From NCBI RefSeq assembly GCF_011059105.1, contig NZ_JAALLS010000004.1, positions 124,001 to 188,000 on the forward strand: DNA of 64,000 bases. Reading direction: 5' to 3'. This DNA is from Fodinibius halophilus (lineage in GTDB: Bacteria; Bacteroidota; Rhodothermia; Balneolales; Balneolaceae). Both the position numbers and the translations under genes were made by a program. Of this stretch, positions 43,543 to 53,093 are shown one piece after another; the stretch's first letter is position 1, and every line of letters begins with the position of its first letter. The notes beneath the pieces were generated by a model. The model was not told the origin of the DNA, ran no database searches, and saw nothing but the letters and a program-made list of their open reading frames with translations.

Positions 43543-44790
43543 ATGAAAACATTCAACATTTACCTCTCCGTCATTCTGGCATCAATACTATTTTTTAGTT
43601 GTAGTGATAGCTCACCCGTAGATAGCAACAACAATAAACCTGATGCATCTTCAAAGTATGTCATAGCAGCTTCACCAACAGCACTTGAAGATGTAGCCGA
43701 TTATCTACTAACAACAGAAAGCCTTACCGAAGGGACCGTAAGCACCCTTGATAGTGGCGTTGAACAAGATGGCACCTATCGTTATTACGTAACCAACAAT
43801 AATAAGTATTTTAGCCTTCTCTATGGACAAGGCAACCCCGGTGCCGTTACCACCTATCAGCTCAATAATTCAGGAGAATTAGAAGAACTTTCTGATTTTC
43901 AATCCGAAACCGTCCAAGCATTCACCTCTGTAGAGGATGATGTTTTAATGATGAAAATTCCAAGAAGTACAAATGATCCTACAGCCTACTGGTATCGCTT
44001 GGATACAAAAAACTCTCAGTTCGTAGATGAAGGCCAGATTGATGTTGTTAAGTTAGCCAATAACGGCGAAGGTGCTTATTTCTCATGGATGACGCAAGTT
44101 GGTGACCAGGTTTGGGCCCCATTCAGTACCATCACCGGCAGTGGAAATAACCGTTTCAGTACTAAATATCCCGACCAAGCCCGGATTGCTGTGTATTCAT
44201 ATCCAGAAATGAAACTACAAAAAGTAATTAAAGATGATCGTACCAGCTTTATCGGTCGCTACTTCACCAAAGGCCTTTCTGTTGATGAAAAGGGAGACGT
44301 CTATGCTTTCTCCTCGGCTGTTGCCATGGATGATGATCAAAAAATGATCTCCTCTAAACCCTCAGCTGTCACACGAATCAGAGAAGGAACAACTGAGTTT
44401 GACCAAGGCTATTTCTTTGACCTCGAAGAAGCTTCAGAGGGATACTATGTAACCAACCATTTCTATACCAGTAATGGCAATTTCTTAGTTATGATGCGAG
44501 ACTTAAATAAAAAAGCCCCCTGGACTGCGGGACATCATCTTGCCATCATAAATGTTTATGATAAAAGCTTTACATGGGTTAAAGATCTGCCCGATGCTAA
44601 AGATATAATCCGCGTTACGAAGATGAATAGCTACATATCTGAAGATGGACAAACTATTCATACTGGCATCACCACCAAAGATGGAAGTCATGTGTATGCT
44701 ATTGATGTAAACTCTGCCACAGCAACAAAAGGCCTTGAAGTAAAAGGAGGTATTATTACCTCAATAAATAAAATTGATCCCGTCGAATAA
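43543..44790 (+). CDS. DUF4374 lipoprotein, XusB-like (copy 1)
   Basis: 415 residues, lipoprotein signal ending LFFSCSDSS. DUF4374 beta-propeller-like body with YVIAASPTALEDVADYLLTTESL, DGTYRYYVTNNNKYFSLLYG, DDRTSFIGRYFTKGLSVDEKGDVYAFS and EVKGGIITSINKI. In Bacteroides, XusB is a surface DUF4374 lipoprotein that binds ferric enterobactin and feeds the XusA receptor. Here it follows the receptor by 37 bases and is followed by a close paralogue, a tandem duplication with clear divergence. Confidence 0.88.
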   Translation: MKTFNIYLSVILASILFFSCSDSSPVDSNNNKPDASSKYVIAASPTALEDVADYLLTTESLTEGTVSTLDSGVEQDGTYRYYVTNNNKYFSLLYGQGNPGAVTTYQLNNSGELEELSDFQSETVQAFTSVEDDVLMMKIPRSTNDPTAYWYRLDTKNSQFVDEGQIDVVKLANNGEGAYFSWMTQVGDQVWAPFSTITGSGNNRFSTKYPDQARIAVYSYPEMKLQKVIKDDRTSFIGRYFTKGLSVDEKGDVYAFSSAVAMDDDQKMISSKPSAVTRIREGTTEFDQGYFFDLEEASEGYYVTNHFYTSNGNFLVMMRDLNKKAPWTAGHHLAIINVYDKSFTWVKDLPDAKDIIRVTKMNSYISEDGQTIHTGITTKDGSHVYAIDVNSATATKGLEVKGGIITSINKIDPVE

Positions 44791-44835
44791 CTCTCATTAC
44801 AACCCAACAACTAAAATTCATCAAACCAGATTATC

Positions 44836-46119
44836 ATGAAGCTTTCAACGCTCATACTCAACCTTTCACTCGCTATTTTTTTAGTAGCAGGATGCAACGA
44901 TTCACCCGTTGACAACGATAAAAATAAAAGTGGTGATCATTCAGAAACGATTACGAAATTTATTGTCACTGCTAAACCTACAGCTCTCGAAAATGCAGCG
45001 GATTATTTACTTACCGCTGACAGTCTCACTAGTGGTACAGTAAGCACTCTTAACAACGGTACGGAGCAGGACGGCACCTACCGGTACTATACTACTGATC
45101 AGGAGCAAACTAAATTTTTTAGCTTCCTCTACGGCAACAACGGTGAAGTTGCTACCTATACACTAAATAACAACGGAGATCTGGAAAAAATTGCCAGTTT
45201 CCAATCAGACAGGGTTCATGCCTTTGCCCCCGTGAATAAGGATATCCTCTCAATGCATATCCCGGGTATTTCACAACAAAATGATCCCACAGCTCGCTGG
45301 TACCGTATAAATACCGAAACGGTACAGAAAGTAGATGAGGGCGAAATCAATACAAAAGAGCTGGCTGGCAACGGCGAATGGGCTTTTTTCTCTTGGATAA
45401 AACAGGTAGATGACAAAGTGTTTGCCCCCTACTACAGCATTTCTGCGGCCGGGCAAAATGTGTTTAGCACCCAATACCCCGACAGTGCTTGGATAGCCGT
45501 GTTTTCGTATCCCGAGATGGAACTGCAAAAGATTATTAAGGATGATCGCACCAGCTTCATCGGCCGGTACTACACCGACGGCCTTTCGGTAGATGAAAGC
45601 GGGGATGTTTATGCCTTTTCCTATTCGGTAGCAAACGATGACGAGCATCAATTCATCTCAACCAAACCCACGGCCGTTACCCGCATCAAAGACGGCAAGC
45701 TATCCTTCGATCAAGACTACTTTTTCAACATCGAAGAAGCTTCCGGCGGGTACCACATGACTAACCATATCTATGCCTCAGATGGCTTTGCAGTTTTACT
45801 TATGACCAAAGAACAAAATGGACGGTACGATGAAGGTAAACGCCTGGCTGTAGTCAACCTCTATGACAAAACATTCCGATGGGTAAGCGGATTTCCAGAA
45901 GCATCCAATATTTTCAAAATTATGGAGAGAAACTACCTGGTATCCGAGGATGGCAGTACGGCTCACATTGGAATTACCCTGAAAAAGGAAGGAGAAAAAG
46001 GAGAAGGAAGTAGCTTTATCTATAACATAGATGTTGCCAATGCCAGCGCAACACGCGGTCTTAAAGTGGAGGGTGGCAGAATTACTGCTATTCATAAGCT
46101 CGAGAACTCAAGTAATTAA
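44836..46119 (+). CDS. DUF4374 lipoprotein, XusB-like (copy 2)
   Basis: 427 residues, lipoprotein signal ending LVAGCNDSP. It is strongly similar along its length to the preceding copy (FIVTAKPTALENAADYLLTADSL, DDRTSFIGRYYTDGLSVDESGDVYAFS), with small insertions such as KKEGEKGEGSS near the C-terminus. The shared core with varied loops suggests that the two copies bind different ligands or form a heteromeric surface capture unit. It is followed by a hairpin (46127) and then the PepSY gene. Confidence 0.88.
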   Translation: MKLSTLILNLSLAIFLVAGCNDSPVDNDKNKSGDHSETITKFIVTAKPTALENAADYLLTADSLTSGTVSTLNNGTEQDGTYRYYTTDQEQTKFFSFLYGNNGEVATYTLNNNGDLEKIASFQSDRVHAFAPVNKDILSMHIPGISQQNDPTARWYRINTETVQKVDEGEINTKELAGNGEWAFFSWIKQVDDKVFAPYYSISAAGQNVFSTQYPDSAWIAVFSYPEMELQKIIKDDRTSFIGRYYTDGLSVDESGDVYAFSYSVANDDEHQFISTKPTAVTRIKDGKLSFDQDYFFNIEEASGGYHMTNHIYASDGFAVLLMTKEQNGRYDEGKRLAVVNLYDKTFRWVSGFPEASNIFKIMERNYLVSEDGSTAHIGITLKKEGEKGEGSSFIYNIDVANASATRGLKVEGGRITAIHKLENSSN

Positions 46120-46126
46120 AAAATTT

Positions 46127-46154
46127 GTAAAGCCCAGTTTTCTACTGGGCTTTA
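46127..46154 (+). terminator. Hairpin between XusB-like and PepSY genes (locus 1)
   Basis: The perfect stem GTAAAGCCCAG / CTGGGCTTTAC has a 6-base loop. T-run support is poor, so partial termination is likely, lowering expression of the membrane gene. A hairpin lies at the same place in locus 2 (51841-51864). Confidence 0.65.
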
Positions 46155-46173
46155 CTTCATAAGTACATAAATT

Positions 46174-47403
46174 ATGTTCAGCTTTAAACCCAAGAAAAAA
46201 CGAAATCGCTCGCTGCTGTATAAAATTTCTGCCTGGCTGCACCTATGGTTGGGCCTTATCTCCGGCATTGTCGTATTTATCGTAAGTATTACCGGGGCCA
46301 TCTATACCTTCAAAGAAGAAATAAACCTACTTATTGAGCCCTTTCAAACGGTCGAAGTACCAGAAGATACTACCATGCTGCCTCCATCCAAACTGGGTGA
46401 TGCGGTAAAAGAAAGCTACAATTACCCCTCGGTTTGGGGCGTAGAATACCGCGGAGAAGGCCGAAGCGTGATGATCCCCTATTATTCTGATCCTTCTGAC
46501 TACCAACAGGCCTATGTTAACCCCTACACCGGTCAGCCGCTGCATAATCGACATCTGAATGATGATTTTTTCCGCTTTATAATCAGCGGTCATTATCAAC
46601 TTTGGCTGCCTCGATCAATCGGTAAACCCATTGTAGCCTATAGTACGCTTATCTTTGTGATTTTACTCATCAGCGGACTTATACTCTGGTGGCCTAAACG
46701 ATGGTCGAAGCGCTACGTCAAAAAGGGATTAAAGATCAGCTGGAAATCAACCTGGCGGCGCATCAACTACGACCTGCACAATGTTGTAGGTTTTTACTGC
46801 CTTTTAGTGGCACTTGTCCTTGCTCTTACCGGCATGGTATATGGCATGAACTGGTTTCGCAGTGCCATTTACTGGACCGCCTCGGGCGGCCAACAACCTC
46901 AGCACGAGCAGGTCACCTCTGATACTACTTTGACAACCACTGATAGACCTGCTAAAGATCAGGATATCCTATTCCAAAAGGTGTTACAATCCGGTGTTGA
47001 CTTGGTAGAAAATGAGGTGCGATTTATATATCCCCGCAGTGAAAAAGGAGTATGGGAAGTACAAGTAAATCCTAACCTGCATAACCGGTACTTACGTCAA
47101 ACCAGCTACTACGAACAGCACTCCCTGGAAGAACTGAAAGAGGAACCCAGCTTTGCCGAAGCGAATGGTGGCGAGCAGTTAAGCCGACTTAATTACGATC
47201 TGCACGTTGGATCTATCGGGGGTATTTGGACCAAAATCATTGCCTTCATTGCTTGCCTGGTATCTGCCAGCCTGCCCGTTACCGGCTTTATTTTTTGGTG
47301 GGATCGCGAAAAACGTCAGCTAAAACAAAAGCGGCGTAAAAAAGCCCGGCATAAGGAAAAGCAAAAAGAAATAGAACAGAAAAGAGAAAAAACTTTGGCT
47401 TAA
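46174..47403 (+). CDS. PepSY-TM inner-membrane protein, XusC-like (locus 1)
   Basis: 409 residues with four membrane helices (about 18-45, 148-170, 200-225, 350-380) and PepSY domains in the periplasmic loops. Conserved features include SAWLHLWLGLISGIVVFIVSITGAIYTFKEE, His-containing FIISGHYQLWLP and INYDLHNVVGFY, and RLNYDLHVGSIGG. Such proteins are thought to be heme-bearing ferric reductases that release iron from siderophores in the periplasm. The C-terminal tail is highly basic. It is translationally close to the DUF6686 gene downstream (2-base gap). Confidence 0.87.
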   Translation: MFSFKPKKKRNRSLLYKISAWLHLWLGLISGIVVFIVSITGAIYTFKEEINLLIEPFQTVEVPEDTTMLPPSKLGDAVKESYNYPSVWGVEYRGEGRSVMIPYYSDPSDYQQAYVNPYTGQPLHNRHLNDDFFRFIISGHYQLWLPRSIGKPIVAYSTLIFVILLISGLILWWPKRWSKRYVKKGLKISWKSTWRRINYDLHNVVGFYCLLVALVLALTGMVYGMNWFRSAIYWTASGGQQPQHEQVTSDTTLTTTDRPAKDQDILFQKVLQSGVDLVENEVRFIYPRSEKGVWEVQVNPNLHNRYLRQTSYYEQHSLEELKEEPSFAEANGGEQLSRLNYDLHVGSIGGIWTKIIAFIACLVSASLPVTGFIFWWDREKRQLKQKRRKKARHKEKQKEIEQKREKTLA

Positions 47404-47405
47404 TT

Positions 47406-47732
47406 ATGCATAACCAAGATAGAACAGTCTTAACACAAAATGGCGATATCATCATTGAACAATGCAGTTGCTGCGATAATATCGTATTCATCTATCGAAA
47501 TATACTACTGAAATTTACGCCTGAGGTGTTCCAGGACTTTACCACCTCATTCCGAAAGCTCAACTTCGAGCGACGTTCTTATGTATTTGAGGATGGCAGC
47601 GAGAAAATGCTGGTTAATACCCCGCAGAAAGAGATCCAACTCTGTTTTACTAAAGGTGAATTTAAACAACTGTGCCAAGCCCTGCAGGAAGCCACGCTTA
47701 TGCTTGAAGTGCATGAAATATTATGCCCCTAG
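47406..47732 (+). CDS. DUF6686-like small protein
   Basis: 108 residues, no signal peptide. It has a Cys cluster IIEQCSCCDNIVFIYRNILLKFT near the start and further Cys (QLCF, QLCQAL, EILCP). The layout matches the DUF6686 group of Bacteroidota, found beside iron-uptake genes and of unknown function. The CxCC cluster could bind iron, zinc or a cofactor. It is the last gene of xus-like locus 1 and is closed by a terminator at 47819. Confidence 0.7.
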   Translation: MHNQDRTVLTQNGDIIIEQCSCCDNIVFIYRNILLKFTPEVFQDFTTSFRKLNFERRSYVFEDGSEKMLVNTPQKEIQLCFTKGEFKQLCQALQEATLMLEVHEILCP

Positions 47733-47818
47733 TAAATCACAGCTTATTTCTAATAAGTAGGATGATACCTTTGTCACTAATATAAATTGCAGTAACAGAT
47801 TTTAACCCCTAAACACAC

Positions 47819-47857
47819 TGGCTGTCGCCCTTTGACTAGGTCGGCAGCCACTTTTTC
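47819..47857 (+). terminator. Terminator of xus-like locus 1
   Basis: The stem TGGCTGTCG / CGGCAGCCA has one wobble pair and is followed by CTTTTTC. Confidence 0.75.
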
Positions 47858-48093
47858 AATTTTCGAATAGCTAAAATATGACTATGCATGGCTTGCCAAA
47901 AAGTGTCCCCCATGAATACCCAACTAAGTTTATACCCCCATAGCATAATATATTTTATATGGGATTACAGATTGTAATTTAGAATTATTCTACATATACT
48001 TTCGCCCTATTTATAACTGGTTTAAATAGATATAGTTTCAGCCCTCCCTTTCGAACTTAACTAAAAGAGCTTATAAGGGTCTTTCAAAAATTC
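47858..48093 (+). promoter_or_regulatory. Control region of xus-like locus 2
   Basis: This is the second part of the 361-base gap after the DUF6686 gene. It holds a short stem CCCATA/TATGGG (47937-47963) and a DtxR-like near-palindrome TTTAGAATTATTCTACA at 47978-47994. No gene is seen. Confidence 0.5.
47978..47994. promoter_or_regulatory. TTTAGAAT-type box before the locus 2 receptor
   Basis: TTTAGAATTATTCTACA differs at two positions from the perfect palindrome upstream of hmuR (35838-35854). It lies 99 bases before the receptor start. Confidence 0.5.
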
Positions 48094-50484
48094 ATGAACA
48101 ACATCAATATTTTTTTTAAAACGTACTTTCTTACAGTCGGTCTCTTTTTTTGTTTCTCGGTATTGGCCCATGCTCAAATCGGAAAAATTACAGGACGCGT
48201 GATCTCGGCAGAAAGCGGGAATCCGTTAGAAGGGGTAAATGCCGGCTTGTCGGGTACGACCATGGGAACAGCAACCAATAAAGAAGGGCTATTCACCATT
48301 GATCATATACCAGAAGGGCGGTATACAATTATCATTTCCAGCATTGGGTACAAACAGGAAGAAAGAAAGATTACTATAGAATCAGGTGACATTCTATCTC
48401 TGGACATCAGGCTAAAAAAAACGATCTCTGCCTTGGATGAAGTAATTGTGACAGGGCTATCAGAAAGCGAAGAACTCGAGCTAACAGCAAAAGCTGTTGA
48501 TGCAGTAGAGCTAGCAGACACCAAGTTTAAAACCACCGACCTGGGAGACGTAATGGCCCAAACCAAAGGGGTAAACGTACGGCGCAGCGGGGGTTTAGGC
48601 TCTAGCTCACGTTTTTCGCTCAATGGGTTAACTGACGACCAAATCCGTTTCTTTTTAGACGGTGTGCCACTTGAATTTAGTGGTTACTCCTTTGGCATTT
48701 CTAACGTACCGGTCAATCTCATTAAACGGGTAGAAATATATAAAGGAGTCGTCCCCATCCGCTTTGGAACAGATGCACTTGGCGGAGCCGTGAACCTAGT
48801 GGCCCCTAAAGAGCACAAAGGGATACACGGTTCAGTCTCTTATCAAACCGGATCATTTGGCACCAACCGTGCTGCAGCAAACATTAACTATCTGAATAAA
48901 GACACGGGTTTCTTTTTCAATGGCAGCGGTTTTTACGATTACGCAAAGAATGACTATAAAATAGATGTAGAAATCCCCGACCAAAGTGGGAAATTAGAAG
49001 ATGCCACAGTAAAACGATTTCATGATAGTTATACCGGATACGGTACAAACTTAAAACTGGGAGTCCAAGATAAATCTTGGACCAACAAATTTTCTGTTAA
49101 AGCCTATATCGCGGATTACGATAAGGATATACAGCACAATAATGTAATGTCCGTGCCATACGGCGAGGTTACATCGGGGAAAAAGAGCTATGGTATTGCT
49201 ATTCATTATGATAAAGTGATTAACCGCAACTTATCACTGAAACTGAAAAACGGTTACTCTTACGATATACGAAGTTTTGCAGACACTTCTCGGTATATAT
49301 ACAACTGGCATGGGGAACCAGTAAGAGATAGCAACGGAAATATCCGAGAACGAGGTACCCCCGGTGAACTTGGTAAAGCGGCAGATCAAGTGTTTTGGGA
49401 CAGAAATTATTACAACCGTCTGAACATTAACTATCAGCTTGATACCCAACACGAAATACACCTTTCCTCAGCTCCTACATACGTTCGGCGAACCGGCAAT
49501 GAGCGATGGCAAGAAGAGTTCGAAACTGTGGATCCCCTTAATGACGTTCGCACGGTATTCAACTGGGTAAATGGTATTGAACACAGTTGGAGTTCGGCTG
49601 ATGGCAAGATTGAGAATGACTTTTTCATAAAGGGATACATGCAAAACATTAAAGCCGAAGAACAAACTAACGGAGCGCCGATAAACCGTAACCGCAGCTT
49701 TCGTACGATAGGTTTTGGTAATAACATTCGATATACCTTTAACAAACAGTGGCTTGTTAAAGCATCCTATGAATGGGCAACCCGCCTGCCCAAAACAGAA
49801 GAATTATTCGGCAATGGAAGCTTGGTGAGGCCTAACCTGTCGCTGGAACCGGAAAAAAGTCACAATGCCAATCTAGCGTTTAATTATAGGACCCCTGATA
49901 CAGAATCTCTTACCTGGAATATCAAACTAAATGGTTTTTTGCGTAGCACCGATCGACTTATTGTGTTGCTCAGTGACAGAGACGTTTACAGATATCAAAA
50001 TGTTTTCTCAGCTGTATCCACCGGTATTGAAGTTTCAGGATCCATAAAAACAAGGAATAATAGATTTCAATTGAAGGGCAACACCACTTGGCAAAGCTTC
50101 AGAAATCAATCTACAAAAGGGCAGTTTGGCAGATTTAAGGGGGATCGAATTCCCAATCGACCATACTTCTTTGCCAACCTGATGGCACAATATAAAATTC
50201 CGCAACCATTTACTGAGTCTGACAGAATTAAGCTCTTTCTGAGCAACCGGTATGTGCATGAATTCTATCGCGGCTGGGAAAGTGTAGGGCTGAAAAGGTT
50301 TAAAGATACCATCCCCTCACAATTCACTCAAAACCTGGGTGCAACTTATGACTTTCCTATTGAGTCGGCCACAGCGTCATTTACTGCAGAAGTACAGAAT
50401 ATAACCAATGCAGATACTTATGACTTTTTTGGCATTCAAAAACCTGGAAGAGCTTTTTATTTAAAAATAACCACACAATTCTAA
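48094..50484 (+). CDS. TonB-dependent receptor, XusA-like (locus 2)
   Basis: 796 residues, signal ending LAHAQ. It has a carboxypeptidase-like domain (about 30-110), a plug (about 120-240, VEIYKGVVPIRFGTDALGGAVNLVAP) and a barrel ending YLKITTQF. It is related to the locus 1 receptor in plug and barrel end (YVHEFYRGWES versus YVHEFYLYWPS; KPGRAF versus KPGRSF), so the two loci are paralogous. The next genes encode a DUF4374 lipoprotein and a PepSY protein, giving a second full xus-like unit. Confidence 0.87.
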   Translation: MNNINIFFKTYFLTVGLFFCFSVLAHAQIGKITGRVISAESGNPLEGVNAGLSGTTMGTATNKEGLFTIDHIPEGRYTIIISSIGYKQEERKITIESGDILSLDIRLKKTISALDEVIVTGLSESEELELTAKAVDAVELADTKFKTTDLGDVMAQTKGVNVRRSGGLGSSSRFSLNGLTDDQIRFFLDGVPLEFSGYSFGISNVPVNLIKRVEIYKGVVPIRFGTDALGGAVNLVAPKEHKGIHGSVSYQTGSFGTNRAAANINYLNKDTGFFFNGSGFYDYAKNDYKIDVEIPDQSGKLEDATVKRFHDSYTGYGTNLKLGVQDKSWTNKFSVKAYIADYDKDIQHNNVMSVPYGEVTSGKKSYGIAIHYDKVINRNLSLKLKNGYSYDIRSFADTSRYIYNWHGEPVRDSNGNIRERGTPGELGKAADQVFWDRNYYNRLNINYQLDTQHEIHLSSAPTYVRRTGNERWQEEFETVDPLNDVRTVFNWVNGIEHSWSSADGKIENDFFIKGYMQNIKAEEQTNGAPINRNRSFRTIGFGNNIRYTFNKQWLVKASYEWATRLPKTEELFGNGSLVRPNLSLEPEKSHNANLAFNYRTPDTESLTWNIKLNGFLRSTDRLIVLLSDRDVYRYQNVFSAVSTGIEVSGSIKTRNNRFQLKGNTTWQSFRNQSTKGQFGRFKGDRIPNRPYFFANLMAQYKIPQPFTESDRIKLFLSNRYVHEFYRGWESVGLKRFKDTIPSQFTQNLGATYDFPIESATASFTAEVQNITNADTYDFFGIQKPGRAFYLKITTQF

Positions 50485-50502
50485 TCTAAACTTAAAAACT
50501 TA

Positions 50503-51762
50503 ATGAAACCTAAAGATAACAATATCATACAATCCCTAACACATAACAGCTTACTGCTGATTGCTATAGTGATGCTGGGTATGACCTTCTCATCATGCAA
50601 TAGTGATTCAATAACGAATTCTGATTCAGACAATGCTGATGACCTTTATGCAGTCTATTGGCGACTAGATACACCTGACGGACGTACCAATTATGTATCC
50701 TTGGTAGATGATTTAATGGATGGCAAAGTTGATGCCTCCGAAGCTCTAGAAATATCGGGACAATCGCGCTTTTATGCACAATCTCGATCTGGTCATTTTT
50801 TCACCGGTAATGGAGAAGAACTTACTATTACCCGATACAATATTTCTGAAGAAGGAAAAAGCATTGAAAAATCCGGTAAGTTTTCACTTGCTAACCAAGG
50901 AGTTACATCATTACAAGCGCGAACGGTATTCCTCAGCGACACGAAAGCCTACTATATCGACAATACGCAAGGACAAATTGTTATATGGAATCCTGAAAAA
51001 ATGGAAATTATCGACTCCTTTGATCTGCCCGAAGAATTTGCTGATGGCTATAAAGGGTATTCCACACAACTTGGCTTTAACGGATATCAGTTAAACGGTA
51101 ACCGACTAAGCATTCCGGTCGGCTGGGTGAACTTCAGCGATGCCACACACCTGGATAAGACCGGCCTGGCTATCGTTGATACCGAAAATAATGAGGTTAT
51201 CTCATATACAGAAGACACCCGCTGTGCACTGGCAACAGAACCTGCTTTTATGCCTAATGGTGATGTTTACTATGGACAAAGCGAACGCTACCATTTTAGC
51301 AAACAGGCCAGAAAAAAAGAAAATGCAGGATGTATCCTTAGAAAAGAAGCCGGTGCCAACCAATTTGACCAAGATTACGACCCTTATATGATGGATCAAA
51401 TAGAAGGCCAAAAAGTTGGACTGAGTCTATTCAATTCACCAAAAGAAAATCATGCTTATTTCAGGGTATTAAATACCGATAAATTGGAATGGTCTGAAGA
51501 TATTGAAGGCATTAATTATTATGGCATCGCTTGGTATACCTACGAAATTAACCTTCCGAAAAATGAAGTCATCGGCAAGGTTGATCGCCCATTAGGACCT
51601 TCTTATGCTGAACAACCATTTAAAATTAACGACGATTTTTACGGTACGCTAAAAGTCAATGATGAGGGCGAACATAAAGTGATTAAATATGCTCCGGATG
51701 GATCCTACGAAGAAGGACTCACTACGCCAGGATATATTTCCAACTTGGTACGTTTACGGTAA
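50503..51762 (+). CDS. DUF4374-like lipoprotein, XusB-like (locus 2)
   Basis: 419 residues, lipoprotein signal ending TFSSCNSDS. It shows the same general layout as the two locus 1 copies (YAVYWRLDTPDGRTNYVSLVDDLMDG..., EALEISGQSRFYAQSRSGHFFTGNGEE, then propeller-like strands) but only distant sequence similarity. It lies 18 bases after the receptor. By position and form it is the surface capture protein of this locus. Assignment to DUF4374 is likely rather than certain. Confidence 0.78.
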   Translation: MKPKDNNIIQSLTHNSLLLIAIVMLGMTFSSCNSDSITNSDSDNADDLYAVYWRLDTPDGRTNYVSLVDDLMDGKVDASEALEISGQSRFYAQSRSGHFFTGNGEELTITRYNISEEGKSIEKSGKFSLANQGVTSLQARTVFLSDTKAYYIDNTQGQIVIWNPEKMEIIDSFDLPEEFADGYKGYSTQLGFNGYQLNGNRLSIPVGWVNFSDATHLDKTGLAIVDTENNEVISYTEDTRCALATEPAFMPNGDVYYGQSERYHFSKQARKKENAGCILRKEAGANQFDQDYDPYMMDQIEGQKVGLSLFNSPKENHAYFRVLNTDKLEWSEDIEGINYYGIAWYTYEINLPKNEVIGKVDRPLGPSYAEQPFKINDDFYGTLKVNDEGEHKVIKYAPDGSYEEGLTTPGYISNLVRLR

Positions 51763-51840
51763 ATGGAATAACTTTAATAGCCTGACTTAAACAGGCTCTA
51801 AAATTCCTAAACATTAATGTTGAAATAAACTACCTATATG

Positions 51841-51864
51841 CAGCTCGGATTGCTCTCCGGGCTG
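51841..51864 (+). terminator. Hairpin between XusB-like and PepSY genes (locus 2)
   Basis: The stem CAGCTCGGA / TCCGGGCTG has one wobble pair and is followed by TATTTTATATT. It occupies the same place as the hairpin at 46127 in locus 1. Confidence 0.65.
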
Positions 51865-51886
51865 TATTTTATATTCACTTCATAAT

Positions 51887-52984
51887 ATGGTAAAACAAAA
51901 CCTTCTTTCCATCCACAAGTGGCTGGGCCTTCTGGCTGGCATCTTCATCCTCATCATGGGCATTTCCGGTTCTATAATCGTCTTTGATGATGAGATAGAT
52001 GATCTGATCAATCACGAAATAATTACGCAGCCCAACTCAACCCAACCTGTTTCTGTGGATAAGGCCTATTCCTCAATTGTGAATACCCACCCCAATTGGG
52101 AAATACGGTTTACAAATATTCCGGAGCAAGCTAACCGTGTTATTGAAGCTGAAATACGCAGGCCAAACGACCGGCGATACTTATATCTTCATCCCGTATC
52201 AGGAAAGATACTATTAGACAAAGCCAGCAAAACCAACTTCACCCACTGGATGTTAAAACTACATTACTCATTACATGCCGGTGTTATTGGTGAGACCATT
52301 CTCTTTGTGGCAGCTCTTATGTTTATCGGATCACTTATTACCGGAATCTGGTTTTATCGTAAAGCAATATGGCGTGTATGTACATTCAAAATTTATCCGC
52401 GATTTCGTGATCTGAAATCAACATCCTCAGAATTACATCGTACTATTGGAGTATGGGCACTTTTATTTAACTTCATTACGGCCCTCACCGGCACCATTAT
52501 TCTCTTTACTATTGTCAGTGCCCACCTTACATCCAAGGGCCCCGAACCAATACCTGATCCACCTTCGATTAATGTTTCAATCGATTCATTACTCAACAAA
52601 GCAGTAGAATCATACCCCGGTTTTGATCCGTCATATCTTATGCTGCCCAAACAAGAAGGCGGTACCATAAGATTTTACGGGCATACGGATACCGACTGGC
52701 CGATACACTACCGCTTTTCAAACTACCTGCAATTTAACCCCAACGATGGAACACTGGTACATGCCTTCTTTATTAAAGATAAACCAATAGAAATGCATCT
52801 GCTTAGTTTTATCTACCCCCTGCATTTTGGAAATTGGGGTGGTATAATTATTAAAATACTCTACTCACTCTTTGGCATAGCTCCTGCTATTCTCTCCATT
52901 ACCGGATTTATTATTTGGCAAAAACGAAACAGTAAAAAGAAAACTATTAAACAAAATAGACAAAAAGAACGACTAGCTGCCTAA
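51887..52984 (+). CDS. PepSY-TM inner-membrane protein, XusC-like (locus 2)
   Basis: 365 residues, four membrane helices (about 12-32, 137-160, 190-212, 320-345). It shares with the locus 1 protein the start SIHKWLGLLAGIFILIMGISGSIIVFDDE and the His motifs MLKLHYSLHAGVIG, SSELHRTIGVWA and IYPLHFGNWGG, candidate heme ligands. Role as a reductase for siderophore iron is inferred from the family and the locus. The basic C-terminal tail is similar to its paralogue. A terminator follows at 53018. Confidence 0.87.
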   Translation: MVKQNLLSIHKWLGLLAGIFILIMGISGSIIVFDDEIDDLINHEIITQPNSTQPVSVDKAYSSIVNTHPNWEIRFTNIPEQANRVIEAEIRRPNDRRYLYLHPVSGKILLDKASKTNFTHWMLKLHYSLHAGVIGETILFVAALMFIGSLITGIWFYRKAIWRVCTFKIYPRFRDLKSTSSELHRTIGVWALLFNFITALTGTIILFTIVSAHLTSKGPEPIPDPPSINVSIDSLLNKAVESYPGFDPSYLMLPKQEGGTIRFYGHTDTDWPIHYRFSNYLQFNPNDGTLVHAFFIKDKPIEMHLLSFIYPLHFGNWGGIIIKILYSLFGIAPAILSITGFIIWQKRNSKKKTIKQNRQKERLAA

Positions 52985-53017
52985 ACCAGCCCTTTCCTAC
53001 TTCTGAAATATTTTTTG

Positions 53018-53052
53018 AGCCTCGATATCTAAAAAGATTCGGGGCTTTTTTT
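53018..53052 (+). terminator. Terminator of xus-like locus 2
   Basis: The stem AGCCTCGA / TTCGGGGCT is followed by seven or more T. Confidence 0.75.
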
Positions 53053-53093
53053 GTTGCCCTAAACAAAAAGGAATAGTCACCATAAAAACAAAG

